A stretch of 8,915 bases of DNA from JBKHDT01 sp049974825 (GTDB lineage: Bacteria; Pseudomonadota; Gammaproteobacteria; Halothiobacillales; Halothiobacillaceae), in assembly GCA_049974825.1 (NCBI GenBank), contig JBNGDJ010000097.1, positions 1 to 8,915 of the forward strand. The letters are read 5' to 3'. The translations under genes and the position numbers were made by a program. Under the pieces are notes generated by a model, which saw only the letters and a program-made list of their open reading frames with translations, searched no databases and was not told the origin of the DNA. Below, one piece after another: positions 1-7,241 of the stretch; the first letter of the stretch is position 1; each line of letters begins with the position of its first letter.

Positions 1-174
1 CCCCTCGTTCCCAAGCTCTGCTTGGGAACGCCTGCCGGGCCTGCTCTGCAGGCCCGACCACCTCGGCCGGGCAGAGCTGCACGGCGCGAAATCCTGATTT
101 CCTCAAGCCCTCAGACCCCGCAAGCAGAGCTTGCGGCATATTCCGTTCCCAGGCAGAGCCTGGGAACGAGGGGG
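1..174. repeat. Cluster of short palindromes with TCT/AGA loops
   Basis: Four clear hairpins share one design: a stem of different sequence in each, closed by a three-base loop. They lie at 6-30 (11-bp stem CGTTCCCAAGC, loop TCT), 36-56 (9-bp stem CGGGCCTGC, loop TCT), 118-136 (8-bp stem CCGCAAGC, loop AGA) and 144-168 (11-bp stem CGTTCCCAGGC, loop AGA). A fifth, imperfect one lies near 66-85 (loop AGA). The loop is TCT in the left part and AGA in the right part, so the cluster as a whole is an inverted arrangement, and its ends (CCCCTCG at 1-7 and CGAGGGG at 167-173) are also complementary. It lies beyond the 3' end of metH. No T-run follows any stem on the metH strand, so I do not call a terminator. 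From 175 to 285 I see no gene or convincing signal. Dispersed palindromes of this kind are known in proteobacteria; I cannot name the family. Confidence 0.75.
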
Positions 175-285
175 AGTAGAACGCCTGCCTGTTCTGCACA
201 AGCCCACCTGGGCTGCTCCGAGCGCTTCTATCAGCGCACCCTGCGTCGCCTTCAACAACCCCGCTGCGCGCGGGCCGGATGGCAC

Positions 286-3200
286 TCAGTCGGGGTCGTA
301 GCCAAGTACGGGGGCGAGCCACTTTTCGGCTTCGGCCAGGCGCCAGCCCTTGCGTCGGGCATAATCCTCGGCCTGGTCGCGGCCGATCTTGCCAATTCCG
401 AAGTATCGGGATTCGGGCAAGGCGAAGTACCAGCCGGAAACCGCTGCCGTGGGGGTCATGGCAAAGCTCTCGGTAAGCTTCAGGCCAATGCGCTTGTCCG
501 GCTCAAGCAGGGACCAGAGCGTGCCCTTCTCGCTGTGTTCCGGGCAGGCGGGATACCCGGGTGCGGGCCGGATGCCTCGGTACTGTTCTGCGATCAGCGC
601 GTCATTGTCGAGGTCTTCGTCCGGGGCGTAGCCCCAGAATTCCTTGCGCACGCGCTCGTGCATCCGCTCGGCAAAAGCCTCGGCCAGTCGGTCGGCCAGC
701 GCCTTGAGCAAAATGGCATGGTAGTCATCATGCTCCGCTTCGAACTCGGCCACCTTTTCGTCGATGCCGATGCCAGCGGTGACGGCAAAGCCGCCAATGT
801 AGTCCGGGATACCTGAGTCCTCGTCCGTGACGAAGTCTGCCAGCGAGTGGTTCGGCTTGCCCTCGGGGCGTGGCATCTGCTGGCGCAGATGGTGCAAAAC
901 GGCCAGGGTCTCGTCACGCTGGTCGTCGGTGTAAAGCACGATGTCATCGTCATCGCGGGCATTGGCCGGCCAGAAGCCGATGACCGCCGCGGCCCGGAGC
1001 CATTTTTCCGAGACGATGCGATCGAGCATCTGCTGCGCGTCCGCGTAGAGCTTGCGTGCCTCCTCGCCCACGATCTCGTCATCGAGAATCTTCGGGAATC
1101 GACCGGCCAGCTCCCAGGCCTGGAAGAATGGGGTCCAGTCAATGCGTTCGACCAGCTCTTCGAGCGGGTAGTCTTCAAACACGCGTGTGCCAAGCAGGTT
1201 CGGTCGTGGCGGGCGATATTCGGGATTAATGACGAAGCGGTTTTCCCGGGCCTGCGTCAGGCTGACGCGGCGGGACTGCTTCTTGTTGGCGGCGCGTTGC
1301 CGGACCATTTCCTCGTACTCGGCCCGAATGTCGGCTGCGTACTGCTTTTTGTCCTTGCCCAGCAACCGGGAAGCCACGCCCACGGCCCGGGAAGCATCGG
1401 TGACGTGCACGACGGGAATGTCGGTGGCCGGCGAGATTTTCAGGGCCGCGTGCATCTTCGAGGTGGTGGCCCCCCCGATCATCAGGGGCAGACGGACGCC
1501 CTGGCGCTTCATTTCGGCGGCAACATGCACCATTTCGTCGAGCGAGGGGGTAATCAGGCCGGAGAGGCCGATAATGTCGCAGCCCTGCTCGCGGGCGGTG
1601 TCCAGTATTTTCTGCGCGGGCACCATCACGCCGAGGTCAACCACCTCGAAGCCGTTGCACTGCAGAACCACGCCGACAATGTTTTTGCCAATATCATGCA
1701 CGTCGCCCTTGACCGTCGCCATCAGCACCTTGCCGGCACTCTGCGCGGCACACTCGTCCTTTTCCGCCTCCATGTACGGCAGCAGGTAGGCGACGGCCTT
1801 CTTCATCACGCGGGCAGACTTGACCACCTGCGGCAGGAACATCTTGCCGGCGCCGAACAGATCGCCGACCACGTTCATGCCGTCCATCAGCGGGCCTTCG
1901 ATTACGTGCAGCGGCCGCTCGGCCTGCTGGCGGGCCTCTTCGGTGTCGGTCTCGACAAACTCGTCGATGCCCTTGACCAGCGCGTGCTGGAGTCGCTTGT
2001 TGACCGGCCAGCTGCGCCACTCCTGGTCCTGTTTTTCCTGCTTCTCACCGCTGCCGCGGTACTTCTCCGCGATCTCCAGCAGTCGCTCGGTAGCGTCCGG
2101 GCGACGATTGAGCACCACGTCTTCAACGCGCTCGCGCAGTTCGGCGGGCAGTTCATCCACGATCCCCAGCTGCCCGGCATTGACAATGCCCATGTCCATG
2201 CCGGCCCGCACGGCGTGATACAGAAAGACGGCGTGAATGGCCTCGCGGACCGGCTCGTTGCCCCGGAATGAAAACGAGACGTTGGACACGCCGCCGGAGA
2301 CCATGGCATGGGGCAGGTTGCTCTTGATCCAGGCGGTGGCCTCGATGAAATCCACCGCGTAGTTGTCATGCTCTTCGATCCCCGTCGCGATGGCGAAGAT
2401 ATTGGGGTCAAAGATAATGTCTTCGGGCGGGAAGCCCACCTGCTCGACAAGAACGCGGTAGGCGCGGGCGCAGATTTCCTGCTTGCGAGCCGCGGTGTCG
2501 GCCTGCCCGATCTCGTCGAAGGCCATCACGACCGCGGCGGCGCCGTAGCGCCGAACGATGCGTGCATGCTCGATAAAGGCCTCTTCGCCCTCCTTGAGGG
2601 AAATAGAATTGACGATTGCCTTGCCCTGGATGCACTTGAGTGCCGCCTCGATGATCTCGAACTTCGAGGAGTCGACCATGATCGGCACGCGGCAGATGTC
2701 TGGTTCGGCGGCAATCAGGTTCAGGAATCGGACCATTGCCTGTTCACCGTCGATCAGGCCCTCGTCCATGTTGATGTCGATAACTTGCGCGCCGGCCTCG
2801 ACCTGCTGCAGCGCGACTTCCAGCGCGGTATCGTAGTCCCCATCCTTGATCAGGCGCCGGAAGCGGGCCGACCCGGTCACATTGGTCCGCTCGCCCACGT
2901 TCACGAACAGGCTCTCTTCCCCGATATTCAGCGGCTCCAGCCCCGACAGACGGCAGGCCACCGGCAGTTCGACCGGCTTTCTCGGTGCTTTGCCCGCCAC
3001 GGCCTCCGCCATCGCGGCAATGTGCTCGGGCGTGGTCCCGCAGCAGCCACCGACAATATTCAGGAATCCGCTGTCGGCCCACTCGCGGATATGCTCGGCC
3101 ATCGGCGCGGGCTCAAGATCATATTCACCCAATTCGTTGGGCAGCCCGGCGTTCGGGTGCACGGAGACCGGATACTCGCTGATGCGCGCCATCTCCTCTA

Positions 3201-3984
3201 CATACTGGCGCAGCAGGTCCGGGCCGAGCGCGCAGTTCAGACCCATGCTCAAGGGCTGGGCGTGACGCAGGCTGTTGTAGAAGGCCTCGGTGGTCTGGCC
3301 GGACAGGGTTCGTCCGGAAGCGTCGGTAATGGTCCCGGAGATCATCACCGGCCAGCGCATCCCGCGGCGGACAAACAGCTGCTCCAGCGCGGCGACGGCC
3401 GCCTTGGCGTTGAGTGTGTCGAAGATCGTCTCGATCATCAGTATGTCCGCGCCGCCGTCGATCAGCGCGTCGGCCGCTTCCGTGTAGGCCGCCACCAGCT
3501 CGTCGAAATGGACGTTGCGGAATCCCGGGTCATTGACGTCCGGCGAGATCGACGCCGTCCGGTTGGTCGGGCCAAGCACCCCGGCGACGAAACGCGGCTT
3601 GTCCGGTGTTCTGGCGGTCATGGCATCGGCCGCCTCGCGGGCCAGCTTCGCCGCCGCGTGGTTGATTTCGGCCGTGTACTCTTCCATGTGGTAGTCGGCC
3701 ATCGCGATCCGCGTTGCATTGAAACTGTTGGTCTCAATGATGTCTGCGCCGGCTTCCAGGTAGCTGTCATGGATGGCGCGCACGATGTCCGGCTGGGTAA
3801 GCACCAGCAGGTCATTGTTGCCCTTGAGATCGTGCGGCCAGTCGGCAAAACGTGTGCCGCGGTACTGTGTCTCGCTCAGTCTGTGTTTCTGAATCATGGT
3901 GCCGGTGGCACCATCGAGAATCAGGATGCGTTGCGCGAGGGCTTCATCGAGCCGGGCGCGGGCAGGGGCGTGGGGAAGCGACAT
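286..3984 (-). CDS. metH: Cobalamin-dependent methionine synthase MetH
   Basis: A cytosolic enzyme that transfers the methyl group of 5-methyltetrahydrofolate to homocysteine via cob(I)alamin/methylcobalamin, the last step of methionine synthesis. All modules are present in 1232 residues (E. coli: 1227). The homocysteine domain (about 15-330) has the zinc ligands C251, C314 and C315 (GLNCALG, GGCCGTTPEH). The pterin domain starts near 355 (VNVGERTNVTGS). The cobalamin cap lies at about 655-745, and the B12 domain has DVHDIGKNIVG at 761-771 with the cobalt ligand H763. The SAM-dependent reactivation domain (about 910-1232) has RGIRPAPGYPACPEH and SFAMTPTAAVSGW. I chose the ATG at 3984 because it matches the family's N-terminus. 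A TTG at 4065 is in frame but would add 27 unrelated residues. The ribosome binding site is weak. The gene stands alone, divergent from the GGDEF gene. Nothing looks truncated or missing. Confidence 0.98.
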   Translation of the reverse strand: MSLPHAPARARLDEALAQRILILDGATGTMIQKHRLSETQYRGTRFADWPHDLKGNNDLLVLTQPDIVRAIHDSYLEAGADIIETNSFNATRIAMADYHMEEYTAEINHAAAKLAREAADAMTARTPDKPRFVAGVLGPTNRTASISPDVNDPGFRNVHFDELVAAYTEAADALIDGGADILMIETIFDTLNAKAAVAALEQLFVRRGMRWPVMISGTITDASGRTLSGQTTEAFYNSLRHAQPLSMGLNCALGPDLLRQYVEEMARISEYPVSVHPNAGLPNELGEYDLEPAPMAEHIREWADSGFLNIVGGCCGTTPEHIAAMAEAVAGKAPRKPVELPVACRLSGLEPLNIGEESLFVNVGERTNVTGSARFRRLIKDGDYDTALEVALQQVEAGAQVIDINMDEGLIDGEQAMVRFLNLIAAEPDICRVPIMVDSSKFEIIEAALKCIQGKAIVNSISLKEGEEAFIEHARIVRRYGAAAVVMAFDEIGQADTAARKQEICARAYRVLVEQVGFPPEDIIFDPNIFAIATGIEEHDNYAVDFIEATAWIKSNLPHAMVSGGVSNVSFSFRGNEPVREAIHAVFLYHAVRAGMDMGIVNAGQLGIVDELPAELRERVEDVVLNRRPDATERLLEIAEKYRGSGEKQEKQDQEWRSWPVNKRLQHALVKGIDEFVETDTEEARQQAERPLHVIEGPLMDGMNVVGDLFGAGKMFLPQVVKSARVMKKAVAYLLPYMEAEKDECAAQSAGKVLMATVKGDVHDIGKNIVGVVLQCNGFEVVDLGVMVPAQKILDTAREQGCDIIGLSGLITPSLDEMVHVAAEMKRQGVRLPLMIGGATTSKMHAALKISPATDIPVVHVTDASRAVGVASRLLGKDKKQYAADIRAEYEEMVRQRAANKKQSRRVSLTQARENRFVINPEYRPPRPNLLGTRVFEDYPLEELVERIDWTPFFQAWELAGRFPKILDDEIVGEEARKLYADAQQMLDRIVSEKWLRAAAVIGFWPANARDDDDIVLYTDDQRDETLAVLHHLRQQMPRPEGKPNHSLADFVTDEDSGIPDYIGGFAVTAGIGIDEKVAEFEAEHDDYHAILLKALADRLAEAFAERMHERVRKEFWGYAPDEDLDNDALIAEQYRGIRPAPGYPACPEHSEKGTLWSLLEPDKRIGLKLTESFAMTPTAAVSGWYFALPESRYFGIGKIGRDQAEDYARRKGWRLAEAEKWLAPVLGYDPD

Positions 3985-4057
3985 GGGACGTGGTTCTGCT
4001 GGCTGTTCGTTTGAATGGCCGCCCGCCGGGACGAGGCCCCTTCGGACGCGGCACTTC

Positions 4058-4077
4058 CCGGCCAAAGCAGGGGCCGG
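4058..4077 (-). promoter_or_regulatory. Hairpin in the metH 5' leader
   Basis: A 6-bp GC-only stem (CCGGCC/GGCCGG) with an 8-base loop lies in the predicted untranslated leader of metH. If transcription starts just after the TATAAT at 4095-4100, the leader is about 100 bases long. I looked for SAH-, SAM- and cobalamin-riboswitch signatures and recognised none, so the stem may only be a by-product of high GC. No function is assigned. Confidence 0.3.
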
Positions 4078-4094
4078 ACTGTCGAGAACCGCGC

Positions 4095-4100
4095 ATTATA
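4095..4100 (-). promoter_or_regulatory. Candidate -10 box for metH
   Basis: The minus strand reads TATAAT here, a perfect sigma-70 -10 hexamer in otherwise GC-rich DNA, about 110 bases upstream of the metH ATG. At 16-18 bases further upstream there is no good TTGACA match (the best is GAAATT or GGAAAT), so the call rests on the -10 box and its position. Confidence 0.45.
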
Positions 4101-4191
4101 ACGAACATTCGCCGCGAATTTCCGACCAAGGCCCCGCCGATTCGGGGATAATGGAACGTGGAGGCCGCATGCCGGCGATCGCGGGGGTGTC

Positions 4192-4206
4192 AAAGTGTTA
4201 CACTTT
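4192..4206. promoter_or_regulatory. Odd-length palindrome, possible operator
   Basis: AAAGTGT, a single T, then ACACTTT: a perfect 7+1+7 palindrome of low GC between the divergent metH and GGDEF genes. It lies about 90 bases upstream of the metH -10 box. Its size and symmetry fit a binding site for a dimeric repressor or activator, but I do not recognise it as a known consensus. Confidence 0.35.
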
Positions 4207-4331
4207 CATGACGGAATAGCGCATAACCGGTTGGGCGCGGCACGCTTTTTGGTGCTGAACCGGCTTGAATGCGGAGATACCTGCCACTCAGGCCAACCCT
4301 GCGCGAGGCTTTCTGATGGTGTGGTGTGTCC

Positions 4332-4512
4332 TTAGGGAAACTCTGCACGAAGCCATCCATGGCTTCGTGGGCTAACGCCAGCTGCGCGTTCAGACACGCC
4401 CGGGCCGATACATGCTCGGCCCGGGCTCCGCGATTCAATGGCTTACGTCATTGTGCGGCAGGGCATCCATGCCCTGCGCGGGAAGGTCTGCATTTGCGCA
4501 GACCTTCCCTAA
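4332..4512. repeat. Hairpin-rich repeat element, copy A
   Basis: A 181-base element made almost entirely of hairpins. They are at 4346-4369 (9-bp stem CACGAAGCC, loop ATCCAT), about 4374-4390 (AACGC/GCGTT), an 11-bp stem GCCCGGGCCGA near 4399-4427, a short CAATG/CATTG stem near 4436-4453, 4458-4477 (GCAGGGC, loop ATCCAT) and 4480-4509 (12-bp stem GGGAAGGTCTGC). The ends are inverted repeats: TTAGGGAA at 4332-4339 and TTCCCTAA at 4505-4512, extending as an imperfect 17-base match. It contains no plausible gene. Copies B and C lie at 6681-6834 and 6837-6996. It ends 36 bases before the GGDEF start codon and could lie in that gene's leader. From 4207 to 4331 I see nothing else. Confidence 0.85.
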
Positions 4513-4537
4513 ATAACCGTGGAAAGTAGTGGATAGC

Positions 4538-4542
4538 GAGGA
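4538..4542 (+). promoter_or_regulatory. Ribosome binding site deciding a GTG start
   Basis: GAGGA lies six bases upstream of the GTG at 4549. It supports GTG as the start of the GGDEF gene, just before the charged N-terminus and the first membrane segment. Confidence 0.7.
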
Positions 4543-4548
4543 AACTGA

Positions 4549-6672
4549 GTGAAAGCCCGCAAGGAAAAGCGTTCGGCGCTGCATTGCGTCATTCTGCTGC
4601 CACTGGTTGCCGCGCTGTTGCTGACCGGGTTGGGCGTGGCCATCGGTGTCGTCGGACGGGATCATTCCTTGCGGGCCTGGGAGCGCGAAAACACCGAACA
4701 GCTGGCACGGGTTCGCCACGCGCTTGAATCCCAACTCAACCAGGCTGCCAACGCCTCCGCGTCGCTCGGGACCATGATCGAAGCGAATCCCACCATCTCG
4801 CCCGTCATCCTGACTGCCGTGGCCGAGCGGCTTCTGGATCGCATTCCCGTGATTCGATCCTTCGCGATCGCCCCTGACAATGTCATTGCCCTGAGCGTCC
4901 CGCTGACCGGCAATGAGGCAGCCATTGGACTGGACCTGATGCAGCATCCGGTCCAGTCAAGCTCAGTCAAGGAAGCCATCCAAACGCGTCGGCCAGTGCT
5001 TGGCGGGCCTTATCACCTGGTCCAGGGGCCGTTCGCGGTGATTCACCGGGTGCCGGTGTTTATCGGCACCGGTGACCAGCGGCGCTACTGGGGGTTGGTG
5101 AGCACGCCCATTGAAGTGGATCAGGTAATCCAGCAGGCCGGTCTGAGCAGACTGGTCGAACAGGGGCGTCTGGCCCTGCGCGGTACGGACGGTACCGGAC
5201 GCTATGGCGCGGTATTTCTTGGGCCGGAGGCGCTGTTCTCGTCGACAAGCGCGATGACCGCCGACGTGCGGATGCTCGATGGAGACTGGTTTATCGCCTT
5301 CGAGCCCGAGCCGGCCTCGTCTCTGGTGCGCAATCTGCCGCTTGTCGGTTTGGTTCTCGGTCTTGCGGTCGGACTCGGTGCGGGCGTATCGATTCGCCGC
5401 TGGCAGCTTCAGCAGCAGCGTCTGGCCGACTCCGAACGAACGCTTCGGGAAGTCACCACCCATGTCCGTGACATCGTCTTTCGAACCGATGCGACGGGCC
5501 GGCTGGTGTATCTCAGCCCGGCCTATACCCGGTTGACCGGCCTGGAGGCATCGGATGCCTTGGGTGGGGACTGGCGCGAAATGCTTGATGCAGCCGACCG
5601 GCTGCAGATTCCGCGTCTGCCGAGCGACCAGTCCCAGGAGGATGCTGCGGAGCATCCACCCAGACTGGTGCGGTTGCGCAGCATCGTGGGCGAATCACTG
5701 CCGGCGGAACTGCGCCTGGGATCCGGCCCTGAAGGGGAGGGCATCGTGGGCATGCTGGTGGATCTGTCCGACCGCCAGGCCTATGCCCGGGCGCGGGAAC
5801 TGGCCAGCTCGGTGTTCACGGCCACCAGTGATCCGATGGTCTATACGGATCGCAACCGCATGGTGCTTGCCGTCAACCCTGCCTTCGAGCAGCTGGTTGG
5901 TTTGAACGCCGAAGCGCTGGTCGGGCGAAGGCTCAGGCAGCCACTGCCGGTATCGGCCCCGGTCAGACAGCTTCGAGAGGCCGCCCATGCCCTGCGGCAT
6001 GATGGTTCCTGGAGCGGCGAGTTGCCCTTCCGGCTGCCCTCCGGCGAGCGACGAATGCTTGCCTGGACCGTCAACGCGATTCGCGACCCAGGCGGCATGC
6101 TCAGTCAGTTCGTGGCGGTTATCCGCGATACGACTGAGCAGCATGAACGGCTGGAGCGCATGCGGCACCTCGCCATGCATGATGCCCTGACCGGGCTGCT
6201 GAACCGGACCGGACTGGACGAGCGCTTTACCCAGGCGCGGGCGCTGACGGATCGTCACGGGCAGGGCATGGCATTGGCGTTCTTCGATCTGGACGGATTC
6301 AAGCCGATCAACGACCAGTACGGCCATGCGGCGGGAGACCAGGTTCTGGTAGAAATTGCCCGGCGACTGCGGGAATGGCTGCGCGAGGCCGACTTGATTG
6401 CGCGGTTGGGTGGTGACGAGTTTCTTCTTGTTTTTACCGATTTCGATGACCCGGCCAAGCTGGAGGGGCTGGGCCGCAAGCTGCTCGATGTAATCGACAA
6501 GCCCGTGGAAATCGAAGGCAGGTCATTGCAGGTCAGCGCCAGTATCGGCTTCTGCCGCTATCCGCAGGATGGGCAGGATTTCGGCATTCTGCTGCGCACT
6601 GCCGACCATGCCATGTACCAGGCCAAGCTCAAGGGCAGAAACCGGTACGTGATTCACCAGAGTCAGGGGTGA
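4549..6672 (+). CDS. Membrane diguanylate cyclase, CHASE-PAS-PAS-GGDEF
   Basis: Predicted to make cyclic di-GMP from two GTP in response to a periplasmic signal. The 707 residues show a basic N-terminus, membrane segment 1 (about 11-35), a periplasmic CHASE-like sensor (about 70-205, with AIGLDL at 125-130 and RRPVLGGPYHLVQG at 147-160), membrane segment 2 (about 262-282), two PAS domains (about 295-405 and 415-530) and a GGDEF domain (about 535-705). The active-site GGDEF at 621-625 is intact, as are HDALTGLLNR (544-553) and FFDLDGFKPIND (578-589). The inhibitory site RxxD (R612, D615) sits the usual five residues before GGDEF, so product feedback is expected. There is no EAL domain. The start is GTG with a good ribosome binding site. 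The gene stands alone, bounded by copies of one hairpin repeat element. The ligand cannot be predicted; CHASE domains elsewhere bind varied small molecules. Confidence 0.93.
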   Translation: MKARKEKRSALHCVILLPLVAALLLTGLGVAIGVVGRDHSLRAWERENTEQLARVRHALESQLNQAANASASLGTMIEANPTISPVILTAVAERLLDRIPVIRSFAIAPDNVIALSVPLTGNEAAIGLDLMQHPVQSSSVKEAIQTRRPVLGGPYHLVQGPFAVIHRVPVFIGTGDQRRYWGLVSTPIEVDQVIQQAGLSRLVEQGRLALRGTDGTGRYGAVFLGPEALFSSTSAMTADVRMLDGDWFIAFEPEPASSLVRNLPLVGLVLGLAVGLGAGVSIRRWQLQQQRLADSERTLREVTTHVRDIVFRTDATGRLVYLSPAYTRLTGLEASDALGGDWREMLDAADRLQIPRLPSDQSQEDAAEHPPRLVRLRSIVGESLPAELRLGSGPEGEGIVGMLVDLSDRQAYARARELASSVFTATSDPMVYTDRNRMVLAVNPAFEQLVGLNAEALVGRRLRQPLPVSAPVRQLREAAHALRHDGSWSGELPFRLPSGERRMLAWTVNAIRDPGGMLSQFVAVIRDTTEQHERLERMRHLAMHDALTGLLNRTGLDERFTQARALTDRHGQGMALAFFDLDGFKPINDQYGHAAGDQVLVEIARRLREWLREADLIARLGGDEFLLVFTDFDDPAKLEGLGRKLLDVIDKPVEIEGRSLQVSASIGFCRYPQDGQDFGILLRTADHAMYQAKLKGRNRYVIHQSQG

Positions 6673-6680
6673 CTCCCTTC

Positions 6681-6834
6681 AGGAAACTCTGCACAAAGCC
6701 CTCCTTGGCTTTGTGCAGCAACGCCCGGGCCGATACACGCTCGGCCCGGGCTCCGCAATTCAATGGCTTGCGCCATTGAGCGTTGGGGCATCCATGCCCC
6801 AATCGGGAATCTCTGCATTCGTGCAGAGATTCCT
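6681..6834. repeat. Hairpin-rich repeat element, copy B
   Basis: Same order of hairpins as copy A, without the AACGC-type stem. They are at 6691-6716 (10-bp stem GCACAAAGCC), an 11-bp stem GCCCGGGCCGA near 6723-6751 identical to copy A, CAATGGC/GCCATTG near 6761-6777, 6783-6802 (TTGGGGC, loop ATCCAT) and 6806-6833 (12-bp perfect stem GGAATCTCTGCA with a TTCG loop). Several stems differ from copy A by paired changes that keep the pairing. The ends are near-perfect inverted repeats (AGGAAACTCTGCAC against AGGAATCTCTGCAC on the other strand). It begins eight bases after the GGDEF stop codon and is directly followed by copy C. Confidence 0.85.
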
Positions 6835-6836
6835 TC

Positions 6837-6996
6837 AGGAAACTCTGCGCAAATCCATCCTTGGCTTGGTGGGCTGACGCCAGCCAAACGCGTCAGCAGG
6901 CTTTGCCCGCGTTCTGCAACGCCCGGGCCGATACATGCTCGGCCCGGGCTGCGCAATTCAAGGGCTTGCGCCATTGTGCGGCAGGGCATGGCTTGC
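6837..6996. repeat. Hairpin-rich repeat element, copy C (degenerate)
   Basis: A head-to-tail neighbour of copy B with the same opening (AGGAAACTCTGC). The first hairpin has decayed, with mismatches in the 6850-6869 stem. It keeps a CTGACGC/GCGTCAG stem (6874-6880 with 6890-6896) like that of copy A, the invariant 11-bp GCCCGGGCCGA stem near 6921-6949, and a CAAGGGC/GCCATTG stem with one mismatch. The fourth hairpin breaks off after GCAGGGCATG and the fifth is absent, so the right end is lost. It lies just upstream of the tRNA-Pro promoter; 6997-7048 holds nothing I recognise. Confidence 0.75.
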
Positions 6997-7048
6997 GACA
7001 GAGTGCGCTGGATGCTTGAGGTGAACGGCCACAAGCCCTGTCATGCGC

Positions 7049-7076
7049 TTGCAATACCAGCTTGTTCCGTTATACT
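7049..7076 (+). promoter_or_regulatory. Sigma-70 promoter of tRNA-Pro
   Basis: TTGCAA (7049-7054), a 16-base spacer and TATACT (7071-7076), placing the transcription start a few bases before the tRNA 5' end at 7089. The bases after the -10 box are GC-rich (TCGGCCCGC), as in promoters of stable RNAs under stringent control. Confidence 0.7.
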
Positions 7077-7088
7077 TCGGCCCGCTTT

Positions 7089-7165
7089 CGGAGTGTAGCG
7101 CAGCCTGGTAGCGCACCTGCATGGGGTGCAGGTGGTCGGGGGTTCGAATCCCTCCACTCCGACCA
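7089..7165 (+). tRNA. tRNA-Pro (anticodon GGG)
   Basis: A complete cloverleaf. The acceptor stem CGGAGTG pairs with CACTCCG (7155-7161), followed by A73 and an encoded CCA (7163-7165). The D stem is GCGC (7098-7101 with 7111-7114). The anticodon stem is CCTGC/GCAGG with loop ATGGGGT, which gives anticodon GGG at 7123-7125 and G37. The T stem carries loop TTCGAAT. The first base is C, as in bacterial proline tRNAs. It reads CCC and CCT proline codons. Its 3' half is a typical target for integrases, and the genes to its right look mobile. Confidence 0.97.
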
Positions 7166-7180
7166 CTAAACAATGACTTG

Positions 7181-7205
7181 GGCCACCCGATGCGGTGGCC
7201 TTTTT
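7181..7205 (+). terminator. Rho-independent terminator after tRNA-Pro
   Basis: A 7-bp stem GGCCACC/GGTGGCC (7181-7187 with 7194-7200), a 6-base loop and TTTTT (7201-7205), starting 15 bases after the tRNA CCA end. It would end the tRNA transcript. Confidence 0.85.
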
Positions 7206-7219
7206 CGTTTCCGGGTCGT

Positions 7220-7241
7220 TTTGTTGCCAATTTGTTGCCAA
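7220..7241. repeat. Tandem 11-base repeat near the tRNA
   Basis: TTTGTTGCCAA occurs twice in direct succession (7220-7230 and 7231-7241), 55 bases after the tRNA end. It is low in GC compared with its surroundings. Short direct repeats next to an attachment site can be integrase arm-binding sites; this is inferred from position only. Confidence 0.6.

Noticed and set aside
1..174. CRISPR array at the left edge
   Set aside because: Repeats are palindromes of differing sequence and inverted order, with no constant repeat and spacer spacing.
22..816. Plus-strand open frame over the palindrome cluster and the metH 3' end
   Set aside because: Its first part translates palindromes and the rest is antisense to metH.
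2308..4014. Long open frames on the plus strand opposite metH (2308-4014 and 847-2271)
   Set aside because: They lie antisense to a full-length, motif-rich metH, have no recognisable domains, and are expected from strong codon bias in GC-rich DNA.
3985..4065. In-frame TTG extension of metH
   Set aside because: It adds 27 residues (rich in R, G and P) without counterpart in MetH; the ATG at 3984 gives the usual length.
3985..4094. SAH, SAM or cobalamin riboswitch in the metH leader
   Set aside because: I found none of the conserved core motifs; only a short GC stem is visible.
4190..4438. Minus-strand open frame upstream of the GGDEF gene
   Set aside because: It reads through repeat copy A and the AAAGTGT palindrome and does not resemble a protein.
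6663..7034. Minus-strand open frame with an internally repeated peptide
   Set aside because: The repeated peptide is just copies B and C of the hairpin element translated.
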